DNA of 64,000 bases, taken from the NCBI GenBank assembly GCA_948146395.1, contig OX411547.1:28643114-28707113 (forward strand), written 5' to 3'. Position 1 is the first letter of the stretch. Every line of letters begins with the position of its first letter. Below, in pieces: positions 55,866 to 64,000 of the stretch. This stretch comes from Fragum whitleyi. Its lineage: Eukaryota; Mollusca; Bivalvia; Cardiida; Cardiidae. Both the position numbers and the translations under genes were made by a program. The notes below the pieces were generated by a model, which was not told the DNA's origin, did no database searches, and saw only the letters and a program-made list of their open reading frames with translations.

Positions 55866-55977
55866 ATTATTTCTAGAGATGTCCAACCATAAAGTAGATT
55901 TTAACAAGGTAGCTGTATATGTGGTATCTGACTATGTTACTACTGTAGAACATGTGACTTTGCTACCATCTCTTAAG
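55866..55977 (+). CDS. URB2: URB2 exon S (C-terminal domain)
   Basis: One base completes Arg, then LFLEMSNHKVDFNKVAVYVV and SDYVTTVEHVTLLPSLK, ending in phase 0. This segment is among the clearest matches to the conserved Urb2/Npa2 C-terminal domain. Acceptor TTGTTTTCAG, donor GTAATA. Confidence 0.9.
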
Positions 55978-56185
55978 GTAATAAACTTTTTAAAGCTGTC
56001 ACGATTTATGATGCCTAAAGCCTCAAAAAGTTTTTCTTTTGAGAGTGATTGTTGTAAGATAATTCAGATATTTGCACAATTATATATTGTCCTTGGTGTA
56101 CATATATGTTGCAAGAAAACTTAAAATTAAGATATTGTCTTCAAAATGAATAAATGAGCCAAACATACTCTAAAGAGAGATAATT

Positions 56186-56431
56186 ATATGAGCCTGTGCA
56201 TGAGAATTCCAACAATTTCGAATGTGCACAAAGGAAAGGCTCTAACCAGCCTGTGCATCTGCAAAGTCTGTCCAGAGTCTTTTCTATGCGTTTTGTAGAT
56301 AGATAAGGCCTTAATGTATCTGTAAACCATAAGGTAATTCTATACTTAAAGTTTGAGACTGTCTACGCTGCTCGATGTTTGCCCCTCATGCACATTTCAA
56401 ATTTTTAGAAATGTCACGCACAGGCTCATAT
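56186..56431. mobile_element. MITE (GAGCCTGTG family)
   Basis: Ends ATATGAGCCTGTGCATGAG and CACGCACAGGCTCATAT. The inner hairpin is weaker than in 41595-41840. Confidence 0.72.
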
Positions 56432-56674
56432 ATGGATACTTGTAAGAATTGTCCCCAATCAAACTTACTCACTATCTAAGACCTGTATGGCATCTTTTTG
56501 CTTTGTTTGACATTTCCTAAAAATAAAATTTCAAATAAACTCCAAAATTCACAGCACTTTCCTTTCAAAAGTATGTAATTTCAAAAGATTAGAATTGAAA
56601 GATTGTTTAAATGTACTTAATCCCATACATTGAGAAATCATGTTATCCCTTAAGAATATTTTATGTAATTTCAG

Positions 56675-56830
56675 AGAGCCATTCTTCCTGTGGTATACAA
56701 GATATTGGACCTGTGTGATAATTTTGCTGTCTCTCAGTTACACAAGATTCTTAGCTATGGACAAGTTGAAGTGTTTAAAATACTGTACGAGGAATATACC
56801 AAATTTCACAAGTTTTCTGGAAAAGTGTAA
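56675..56830 (+). CDS. URB2: URB2 exon T (terminal coding exon, stop TAA)
   Basis: 51 codons and TAA. It starts RAILPVVYKILDLCDN and ends VFKILYEEYTKFHKFSGKV. This is the strongest family evidence in the window: the vertebrate protein ends with the same LDLC ... VFKxLYxxYxxxHK pattern. Acceptor GTAATTTCAG. Confidence 0.92.
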   Translation, partial: RAILPVVYKILDLCDNFAVSQLHKILSYGQVEVFKILYEEYTKFHKFSGKV

Positions 56831-56855
56831 AATCTGTGTATCATCCTGCCAGTGA

Positions 56856-56861
56856 AATAAA
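56856..56861 (+). promoter_or_regulatory. Poly(A) signal AATAAA of URB2
   Basis: A canonical AATAAA lies 26 nt after the stop codon. Cleavage 10-30 nt further would give a 3' UTR of only about 40-60 nt. A SINE fragment begins around 56912. Confidence 0.65.
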
Positions 56862-56911
56862 ATAGTATGAAAATATGTTACCTTTAGTTTTCCTTATTTC
56901 TAGTAACATGT

Positions 56912-57216
56912 TTGGAGGCTAGGAAAGGATGTAATGGTAGTACTGGTGAGAGAAATACCAGGGCCCCGTTTTACTAATGACCTTACAACCATTTTTTTGG
57001 CTATACAGTGTAACAAGACATCTGATTGCACAGAGAATCAGATTGGGCCAATCAGGTTAGTTGTTTCAAGTATTTACAAAAAAAGTAATTGTACATTCAT
57101 TAGTAAAACAGGGCCCAGGAATCCATTGTTAGGTGCTCAAGCCCCCCCCCCCCCCCCCCCCCATAGCTGAAAGATTGTTGAAAGCGGCGTAAAACCCCAT
57201 TCAAACAAACAAACAA
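56912..57216 (+). mobile_element. SINE body interrupted by a MITE
   Basis: GGAGGCTAGGAAAGGATGTAATGG through ATACCAGG, then a MITE (about 56960-57118), then AGGAATCCATTGTTAGGTGC, a poly-C run (57140-57162), AAGCGGCGTAAAACC and a CAAACAAACAAAC tail. Confidence 0.75.
56960..57118. mobile_element. MITE inserted in the SINE
   Basis: Ends GGGCCCCGTTTTACTAATG and CATTAGTAAAACAGGGCCC, with an inner TCTGATTGCACAGAGAATCAGA hairpin. AGG repeats on both sides suggest a 3-bp target duplication. It is related to 46526-46766. Confidence 0.7.
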
Positions 57217-57311
57217 AGTAAAATGTTTAAATCATCCAAATTATCACAATTCTACAGGTTTTCAACCTGTAATTTTTCAAGGTGGTATTTTAACCCTTGT
57301 CATGCTGAGCC

Positions 57312-57602
57312 AGGTCCAAACTGTAAGCAAATTATACCCTGCTTTGTGTAGGCACTTACGAGCAAAGCAGGATAAAATTTGCAAACAGTTTGAACTGTTT
57401 TGTCATCCTTAAAGCTCACCTGTACACAAGAGCTTAATTTTGTAACTGACAATCTTTGACTGGTTTTGTCATTGTTCTGTAGCAAATTTGTCAGACTTTT
57501 CGAGGCCTCAAGGATCTTCTCTAGAATTTCACTGAAATGATATTATTATTTGCATGTTTCATTGTTCCAGACAATGATATCTAGATTATAGATTAAGTTT
57601 GG
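57312..57602 (-). pseudogene. Inverted duplicate of URB2 exon I with flanks
   Basis: The reverse complement matches about 34811-35100 at roughly 93-95% by eye. It keeps the acceptor TTTCAG, the whole exon, donor GTGAGC and about 90 bp of downstream intron with its hairpin. It lies outside the gene, 480 bp past the stop. Both edges touch copies of the terminus TTAACCCTTGTCATGCTGAG (57294 and 57606). Confidence 0.85.
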
Positions 57603-57605
57603 ATT

Positions 57606-57852
57606 TTAACCCTTGTCATGCTGAGCCAGGAATATTCCTGCTTTTGCAGGAGCTATAGACAAACATCAGCCTGCACATATGTGCACTCTGATGCTATATA
57701 ATACCACCTGTTTATCACTTTCAAACCAGAATTGTCAAAAGATTTAGTTTTTCAAATAAAAGTTTACCTACCGTTGGTACCTTTAGTGCTTTTTGCACTT
57801 TGATTTTAATGAAAATTTGTAGCCAATGTTTATTCAGCATGACAAGGGTTAA
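57606..57852. mobile_element. piggyBac-like MITE (TTAACCCTTGTCATGCTGA ends)
   Basis: TTAACCCTTGTCATGCTGAG at the left and TTCAGCATGACAAGGGTTAA at the right, so TTAA at both edges. The 5' end alone also occurs at 57294, about 17383 and 18402. Confidence 0.75.
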
Positions 57853-58103
57853 TACATCAAAGAATAAAGTACATTACAAATTCCTGAGAGAGGCAAGTTC
57901 TCCTTTTTTTGCCCCCACATCAATAGATCGGGTCAATATCTGTCTGTATGTCTGCAAAACAAAACCTACAAACTTATTACTATTTATCATGCAGTGAAGC
58001 CTGTATTACCCTGATAACACCTGTCTGATAACATAACATGATATCAGTCAGTCTATTTTTAGAAACAATTTGCATATACTTTCACCTTCATTTCTTTGAT
58101 TTT

Positions 58104-58499
58104 TAGCTCATCTGTTTTTTCGAAGAAAACCCGAGATATTATGATCATCTTGGCGTTGTTGTTGATGTTGATGTTGACAAACTTTAACCTTGGTCATAAC
58201 TTTTGAATGGTAAGTCATAGAGCCATCATATTTCACATGACCAATGCTTTGGACAAGACCTTACTGTAGGTACCAAGTTCAAGGTCATCAGTCAAGGTCA
58301 AGGTCATTTTCAAGGTCAAATTTCTTTGAAAAATTTAACCTTGGTCATAACTTTTGAATGGTAAGTCATAGAGCCTTCATATTTCACTTGATCATTGCTT
58401 GGGACAAGACCTTACTGTAGGTACCAAGTTCATATATTTGCATTTGCCTAAGAAATAATAAACAGCTGAGCGTTGGCACCCGCTTGCGGTGCCCTTGTT
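58104..58499 (+). mobile_element. Helentron-like element (TTTTCGGAGAAAACC family)
   Basis: 5' TTTTTAGCTCATCTGTTTTTTCGAAGAAAACC, a GTTGTTGTTGATGTTGATG tract, two TCAAGGTCA modules, then CAGCTGAGC, hairpin GGCACC-CGCTTGC-GGTGCC and CTTGTT. Confidence 0.65.
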
Positions 58500-58689
58500 A
58501 AGAGTTTATTATGATTTTGCGCTGAAAACGATTGCATGATAAATAGAAAAAGCATGCTAGTGTCTTAAAATATCAATGTTATCTGGTCTCGGCTTCGAGA
58601 AATTATCATGACTTGTTAGAGGCTTGTCCCGATAAATTCTCCTTACCTCGACGAGATATATTGATATACTCAGACACTTACATGTTATT

Positions 58690-59200
58690 CTCTATATATG
58701 CCCCTTGAAAGACTGTAGCGAGCGTAGGCACCCGTAGGCTGTGCTCTTGTTTTGGTATGAGTGTTCCAGATATCTTGTTCTGCTTAGACCATCTTAATCA
58801 GCTAGCACACTGGTATCTTGGGATGCTCTTGTTGAAATTTGACCAGTCTGAAATGTTGCCATATGGAAATGGATTTACCATTCATTTTTTATATAATAAC
58901 TATACAAATATCCATGTAATAACATCCCATATGATATTTTTTTGATATCACATGGATACTTATCTGTATAAACTTGCATTTCTGTTAAGAACAATGACAG
59001 AAACAAATCAAATAGAGGCTTTAAGATAGATATAATAATACTAAGCATACTGTATGAAAAAATATCTAACTCGGTTTTGGGAATTAATAATTGTCTGGGC
59101 AGAGCCTTGACAATTATCAATTACCCCAAACATGTTAGATTTTTTTTTCATATAAAACACTAAGTACGTATTATATATATCTTTCTCTTGATATATAACA
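58690..59200. other. Stretch with one repeat end only
   Basis: 58700-58752 carries a 3' terminus (GCGTAGGCACCCGTAGGCTGTGCTCTTGTT) without a matching 5' end. The rest is AT-rich. An inverted pair ATCCATGTAATAACATCCC / GATATCACATGGAT spans 58905-58970, resembling 20985-21040. Confidence 0.4.
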
Positions 59201-59204
59201 TATT

Positions 59205-59445
59205 TAGCTTGCAGTTTTCGGAGAAAACTTATGGTATTGCAATAACTATGGCGTTGTTGTTGTCTTTTTCATGCGAAAACAGACATTTTGTGATATCTCT
59301 AGTTCTACTGCAGGCATTCACTTGAAACTTGGCACACATGTTCACCATTCACAGAACAACCTTTACTATCAAGGGGGATATCTCTAGATACATTTTGTGC
59401 AAATTATGCAGTTTTTCGACTTAGATTTTTATCCACAATCAAGCA
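59205..59445 (+). mobile_element. TTTTCGGAGAAAACC-family element, 3' truncated
   Basis: 5' TTAGCTTGCAGTTTTCGGAGAAAAC, GTTGTTGTTGTC tract and a module (GATATCTCTAGTTCTACTGC ... TTGAAACTTGGCACACATG). It is cut by SINE sequence from about 59450. Confidence 0.55.
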
Positions 59446-59449
59446 CTCA

Positions 59450-59592
59450 ATCCAGGAGGTCCTGGATTTGATCCCCAACGTCGACACTAATTCTTTCCAC
59501 CTATAAATGTCCCACCAATTGGTCAATAATCTTAGACCTATGTGGGATAGTAGCTGAAAGCTAGTAAAGGATGTAATAGTTGTACTAGTGTG
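59450..59592 (+). mobile_element. SINE fragment
   Basis: CCAGGAGGTCCTGGATTTGATCCCC, AGACCTATGTGGGATAG, AAAGGATGTAATAGTTGTAC. It stops where the TTAA-ended MITE begins. Confidence 0.7.
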
Positions 59593-59821
59593 TTAACCCT
59601 TTCTTGTTTTACAAAATTTTAGACCTGTCCAAATTCAAAGGTTTTGCAGACGAAAATTTAAAGTGAATTTATTTTTAAGAATAACCATTCAGTAGGGTAG
59701 AAAATAGTGTGGAAAAAGAAGAAATTGCTCGTCAGAAGCAATTTCTTCTTTTATCACAATGTTTACTCAATAATAAAATCACAGACACATTAAAAGCAGG
59801 GATTAAACAGCAAAGGGTTAA
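59593..59821. mobile_element. piggyBac-like MITE (TTAACCCTTTC ends), copy 1
   Basis: TTAACCCTTTCTTGTTTTAC and GCAAAGGGTTAA, TTAA at both edges, with a central hairpin GAAGAAATTGCTCGTCAGAAG. Confidence 0.72.
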
Positions 59822-59952
59822 ATATCAGGAATCAGTTGTAACAACCCATAAGCATAAAGGCAATTACAACTGTTTCACACGAGTCAACCACCTTTTAACT
59901 TTCATACTCTGACTTGAACTGTCATCTGCCTCTCTTGCAGGTAAAAAAAGTG

Positions 59953-60358
59953 TTTCTTCAATGCTTTTCAGAGGGTTATCGAGAAAATATGGTAGATTAT
60001 CACTTGATAAACTCACCGACTAACCAGTGAAATTATAAAAAAAGACTTTTACCCCGATTTCATTTTACCCTTTCAGATATTATCTAAATAAAGCCCATTA
60101 CGTCATCATGAATGTTACATAGCCTATCACATGCAAAATGATGCGCATAAAGAAAGTTTTAACCAAAGACTTTCTCATTTTGTCTCTTTTTTCATCAAAA
60201 AATATGATGATTGTTTTTCATGTAAGTTCTATTGATATTTCATTTGGTGAACAACAAAAATCTTTATTTTCACAAGTGGCAAAGCCATGAGTGTGAAAAT
60301 TTAGCTTTTGTTGTTCACTAAATGATATATGAATCCATCTTGCATTTAAAAAAAGATA
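59953..60358 (+). repeat. Unknown 400-bp repeat, copy 3
   Basis: TTCAATGCTTTTCAGAGGG, AGATTATCACTTGATAAACTC and a long hairpin with arms GTGAACAACAAAAATCTTT and AGCTTTTGTTGTTCAC (60246-60317). Confidence 0.68.
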
Positions 60359-60367
60359 ATCCTTAAT

Positions 60368-60643
60368 TATTTCCCCCACCTTTGAAGAAGAGGGGGTGTA
60401 TTGATTTGCACTGGTCAGAGGGTTGGTCTGTAGACCGTTTTTTGTCCGGAGCCTTTCTCAAAAAGTATGCAAGCTAGAATGATGAAACTTAAGAGGTGGA
60501 TAGATCTCATTAAGGAGACGTAAAGTGCTTAAGAACCATAACTCTACTCATCATATTTTGTGAGTTATTGCCCTTTGTTGATTGAGAAAGAGTAGGCTAT
60601 TGACCTGCTTTAATTGGGGGCATAACTGTTTTACAAACATCTC
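60368..60643 (+). mobile_element. Helentron-like element (TATGCCCCCC family)
   Basis: 5' TTCCCCCACCTTTGAAGAAGAGGGGG, one module, GGGGGCATAAC, hairpin GTTT-TAC-AAAC and ATCTCTT. The next element starts at once. Confidence 0.62.
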
Positions 60644-61637
60644 TTTTTAAGCCCCACTAGCCGAAGGCCAGCGAGCTATTGTCATGGCGTTATGTCAGTC
60701 CGTCCCTGCAACTGTGCGTAAACTTTTTCTTTAAACATCTTCTCCTCCCAAACAAATGGGCGGATTTTAATGAAACTTTGCATTGATGTTCCTTGGGTGA
60801 CAACCCTTTACTTAAATTGTTAAAAAAAATTGATTGGCCCAAATATGGGTGTGATAGGGCGGGGATTTTTTTCACTATAAAATCTTCAAAAATCTTTTCC
60901 TCCCAAACCATTTGGATGATTTCAATGAAACTTTGCATAGATGTTCCTTGGGTGACCCTTTACTTAAATTGTTAAAAAAAAAATTGATTGGCCCCCCAAA
61001 TATGGACGTGGCAGGGTGGGGCTTTTTTTCACTATGAAATCTTCAAAAAACTTCTCCCAAACCAATGGGCTGATTTTAATAAAACTTGGTAGGAATAATT
61101 TGCATGAATATTCCTTTTGTGACCCTTTACTTTAAGTATTCAAGGAATTGAGATTTGCCAATAAACATGGGGGTGGCAGGGAGGCTTTTTTTGAGCCCGA
61201 AATCTTTGAACGACATCTCCTAAACCACTAGGTCGATTTCAGTGAAATTTTACCAGTGTTCTTTTGGTGACCTTTTTTTAAAATTGTTTGTGAAATTTTT
61301 ATTTGGCCCATAAATATGTGCATGGCAGGGCGGGGCTTATTTCCAGCCCGAAATCTTTGAACAACATCTCCTCCTGAACAACGGGGCCAATTTCAGTGAA
61401 ACTTTTCCAGAATGTTCTTTTGGTGACCCTTTTCAAGATTACTTTTCTTTTGATTGACCCATAAATATGGGTGTGGCAGGGGGGGGATCTCCCCCTGAAC
61501 CTAATGCTTTAATTGGATGGGTAGAGGGATGCAGGTTCAAGGTGATTGAGTATTTTAGTTAAAGTAAGCTTTATTTAATGAAAGTCTAAAGATGTTAAAG
61601 CCAGTGGAGCAATACAGGCCTTCTTGGGCCTCTTTTT
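60644..61637 (+). mobile_element. Helentron-like element (GCTCCACTGGC family)
   Basis: 5' TTTTTAAGCCCCACTAGCCGAAGGCCAGC, CAGTCCGTCCC tract, five or six modules. Then GCCAGTGGAGC, hairpin GGCC-TTCTTG-GGCC and TCTTTTT (worn TCTTGTT). It abuts the 3' end of the preceding element. Confidence 0.65.
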
Positions 61638-61909
61638 CATCTGGTAAGAAATCCTTCCAACAGAAAACGTGTTTTGACTCCCTTGAAAAGGAAAGCTTCA
61701 TTAAAAAATTTGAAAAATGAAGAATTTTCATTGTTCTTTACAATTTCTTCATTTTCTACTAGGTTTTTCTTCCTCAAACAAAAATGGTTTTTAGCACTAG
61801 TCAGAAGGTCAGAAGAGATATAGCAATGACATGGTTCCTGTTTGTCTGTCCGTAAAGAGTTCTTGTAACACGATAAAGTCCGTAAATATTTCAATACGGG
61901 GACAAATTC

Positions 61910-62136
61910 TTAACACTTTCCTGTTTTACAAAATATGGACCTGTCCAAATTCAAAGCTTTTGCAGACGAATATTTAAAGTGGATTTTATTTGAAAAATAA
62001 CCATTCAATAGGGTAGAAAATACAATGTAGTGTGGAATAAGAAGAAATTGCTTGTCAGAAGCAATTTCTTCTTTTTTCACAATGTTTTCTCAATCATAAA
62101 CACATAAATAGCAAGAATTAAACAGCAAAGGGTTAA
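61910..62136. mobile_element. piggyBac-like MITE (TTAACAC/CCTTT ends), copy 2
   Basis: TTAACACTTTCCTGTTTTAC and AGCAAAGGGTTAA, central hairpin GAAGAAATTGCTTGTCAGAAG. About 88% like 59593-59821. 61638-61909 and 62137-62495 hold nothing recognisable beyond an AAGAATTTTCATTG foldback. Confidence 0.7.
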
Positions 62137-62495
62137 ACATTGTTGACACTTTCATTACAAATGCAAACTGTTTTGACATTAGGATCCTTTTCGCGAAACG
62201 GATCACAAAATACTTTAAAATGGATTAGTTTTACTGTAGATTGGTCTATTAAAAGGAATTAAAAATGAATAAATTTCTCACCTGAAATGTCGTTAAAAAG
62301 TCTAAACTTCTAACCATATTGTGTTAATTGCAAATATTTTAAATTTTGTTGAATTTAAATTTAATTGAATGAAAAAAAAGTCTGTAAATAATAACAGATT
62401 TTCTTGAAACATTAACAGAATGAAATTTTTGGGAAAGAGGAAGGTTCCTTACAGAAAAGGATTGATCCATTTGAAAACACAAAGGGGTTTTATGA

Positions 62496-63343
62496 TTTTT
62501 AGCTCCACTGGCTGAAAGCCACTGGGGCTATTGTCATGGCGTTGTGTCTGTCGTCCGTCTGGTCGTAACTTTTCTGTTAAAAACTTCTCCTCAGAAACTA
62601 CTGGATGAATTTCAACCAAACTTCACAGGAATGATCCTTAGATGACCCTCTTTCAAAGCTGTTCAAGAAATTTTGATCCAATGAAAAGCATGGATTTAAT
62701 GGGTTCGGCTAATTTCCAAATATGGTAAAAAGTGAGTTTTCACAGATTCTAATGGATGGATACCAATTAAATTTTACATGAATGATCCTTGGGTGACCTT
62801 TTATCAGTCTACAAAAAATCATTGTGATCGGATGGAAAATATGCATTTTATGGGCAGAGGTCATTTCTCTATTTGTTATATAGTGGAAACTTTGAAAATC
62901 ATTTTCTCAGAATGTAACTGATGGATATCAACCAAATTTCACTGGAATGATCCTTGAGTGACCCTTTATCAGTGTACAAAAAATCATTGTGATCGGATGA
63001 AAAATATGTATTTTATGGGCGGAGGTCATTTCTCAATATGTTAAATAGTGGAAACTATGAAAATCATTTTCTCAGAATGTAATAGATGGATATCAATCAA
63101 ACATTTTTTGTATGATCTTTTGGTGACCCATTATCATGCAGCCAAAAATATTTTGATATGGTGAAAAATATGTCTTTTAAGAGTGGAGGTCATTTCTCTA
63201 TTTGTTATATAGTTGAAACTTATAAAATCATTTTCAACATCAGTAGAACCCCAAATATCTAAAAATCTAGTCAAAACATTTACTTGTTTTTACAAGAATT
63301 TCAAGCCAGTGGAGCGACACAAGCCATTCATGGCTTTCTAGTT
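62496..63343 (+). mobile_element. TCTAGTT-ended Helentron-like element, copy 3
   Basis: 5' TTTTTAGCTCCACTGGCTGAAAGCCACTGG, tract GTCTGTCGTCCGTCTGGTCG, five modules. Then GCCAGTGGAGCGACAC, hairpin AAGCCAT-TC-ATGGCTT and TCTAGTT. Confidence 0.75.
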
Positions 63344-63919
63344 GCTTAGCTATTTTCGGAGAAAACCAGAGGTATTGATGTAGCCTTGGTGTCGTCGTCA
63401 TTTTCATTCAAAACTTTTGACATTTTGTGATTCTCAGGTTCTACTGAAGGCATGTACTTGAAACTTGACATACCTGTTCTCTATCAACCTATACCATCAA
63501 GGGAGATAACTCTATATGTTTCTCTTGCAAATTATTCCCCTTTTTTGACAAAGATTTTTATTCTCCAGGGGCATATTGTTTTTTTGCCTGTCTTTAGGTC
63601 TTAAAAAAACTTTATCATCGACCTTCTTATTTCACATGATAATTGTGTTGGGCAATAACTTTCTGTTGGTACCAAGTACAAGGTCATTAGTCAAAGTCAA
63701 ATTTTTTAGGCTGCACATTGAATAAAGTATTGCGACAGATTACAGAAGTGAATTAAGGTTTGCACATTGAATTAATTATTGCCACAGTCGACAGAATTGA
63801 TTGTATCAAACTCCTGCATGGCCGTGGCTGGGGCATTAGTGTTTCATATACACATCTTGATTATCCACTGTGCAGCAGCAAATAGTCAAGCGTGGGCACC
63901 CATAGGCGGTGCTATTGTT
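63344..63919 (+). mobile_element. Helentron-like element (TTTTCGGAGAAAACC family)
   Basis: GCTTAGCTATTTTCGGAGAAAACC starts directly after the previous element's TCTAGTT. The GTCGTCGTC tract is short. The 3' end has CAAGCGTGGGCACC-CATAGGC-GGTGC and TATTGTT. Confidence 0.65.
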
Positions 63920-64000
63920 TCACTCAAAATATTCAAGGTTTTGAAAGTAAGTACACCAATATCTTCAAATTAGGAAACTTTTACAGGATGATTCTATGGC

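Larger units (their letters stand above)
1..56861 (+). other. URB2: URB2 gene, 3' part: 20 exons, 19 introns, poly(A) signal
   Basis: Seen: twenty exons, all with AG acceptors and GT donors except one AT-AC pair, join without a frame break into 1081 codons plus stop. Known: URB2 (yeast Urb2/Npa2) is a large helical nucleolar protein that acts with Npa1-type factors in early 60S pre-rRNA processing. Its C-terminal region is the Urb2/Npa2 domain. The match rests on that C-terminus: motifs such as VVYKILDLCDN, VEVFKILYEEYTKFHK and FNKVAVYVVSDY have counterparts in the tail of vertebrate URB2 as I remember it. Human URB2 is about 1520 residues, so roughly 400 N-terminal residues should lie upstream. 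Exon O carries a Ser/Lys/Glu-rich low-complexity insert. Introns are repeat-filled. Phase agreement does not exclude a missed symmetric exon. Confidence 0.88.

Noticed and set aside
58757..58945. 62-residue open frame downstream of URB2
   Set aside because: Short, AT-rich, no recognisable domain, no splice sites or second exon to extend it.
1..64000. CRISPR array or bacterial operon
   Set aside because: Repeats are long, adjacent and without unique spacers, and the gene has introns with U2- and U12-type signals.

Overview
The window is animal nuclear DNA. It is AT-rich, intron-rich and crowded with small repeats, and the only gene I can support is the 3' part of one split gene on the + strand. 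The tRNA-headed SINEs with CAATCAATCAA tails and the many hairpin-ended, GTCCGTC-bearing repeats suggest a mollusc, most likely a bivalve; this is inference.

Gene. Twenty exons between 1 and 56830 join with consistent phase into 3246 nt (1081 codons plus stop). They match URB2 (unhealthy ribosome biogenesis protein 2; yeast Urb2/Npa2), a nucleolar factor for large-subunit pre-rRNA maturation. The N-terminal part, probably about 400 residues, lies left of the window. One intron (52936-54089) carries AT-AC U12-type signals. A poly(A) signal 26 nt past the stop closes the gene. No further gene is recognisable to the right.

Layout. 1-155 is a URB2 exon. The following 18-kb intron holds a large repeat (488-16204) that contains a four-unit, 3.4-kb tandem array (1531-14625), a decayed piggyBac-like copy and a broken copy of the first exon. 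From 18177 to 56830 exons alternate with introns of 0.7-5.8 kb packed with SINEs, MITEs and hairpin-ended elements. From 56831 to 64000 there are only repeats, including an inverted copy of a URB2 exon.

Main observation. Many repeats that look unrelated share one build: a 5' hairpin, a GTC/GTCC-rich stretch, modules of about 156-163 bp, an inverted copy of the 5' terminus, then a separate hairpin ending in TCTTGTT or TCTAGTT. This resembles the asymmetric terminal inverted repeats of Helentron (Helitron2) elements and their non-autonomous derivatives. The internal modules of nearly a dozen families also share a spaced skeleton, a (C/T)T(C/T) core, then 25 or 28 nt, then AAACTT or a relative, often with a similar peptide frame. 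They may be one diverged superfamily. Families nest in one another repeatedly (five cases), which allows relative dating.

All coordinates and comparisons were read by eye, so repeat edges may be off by several bases.
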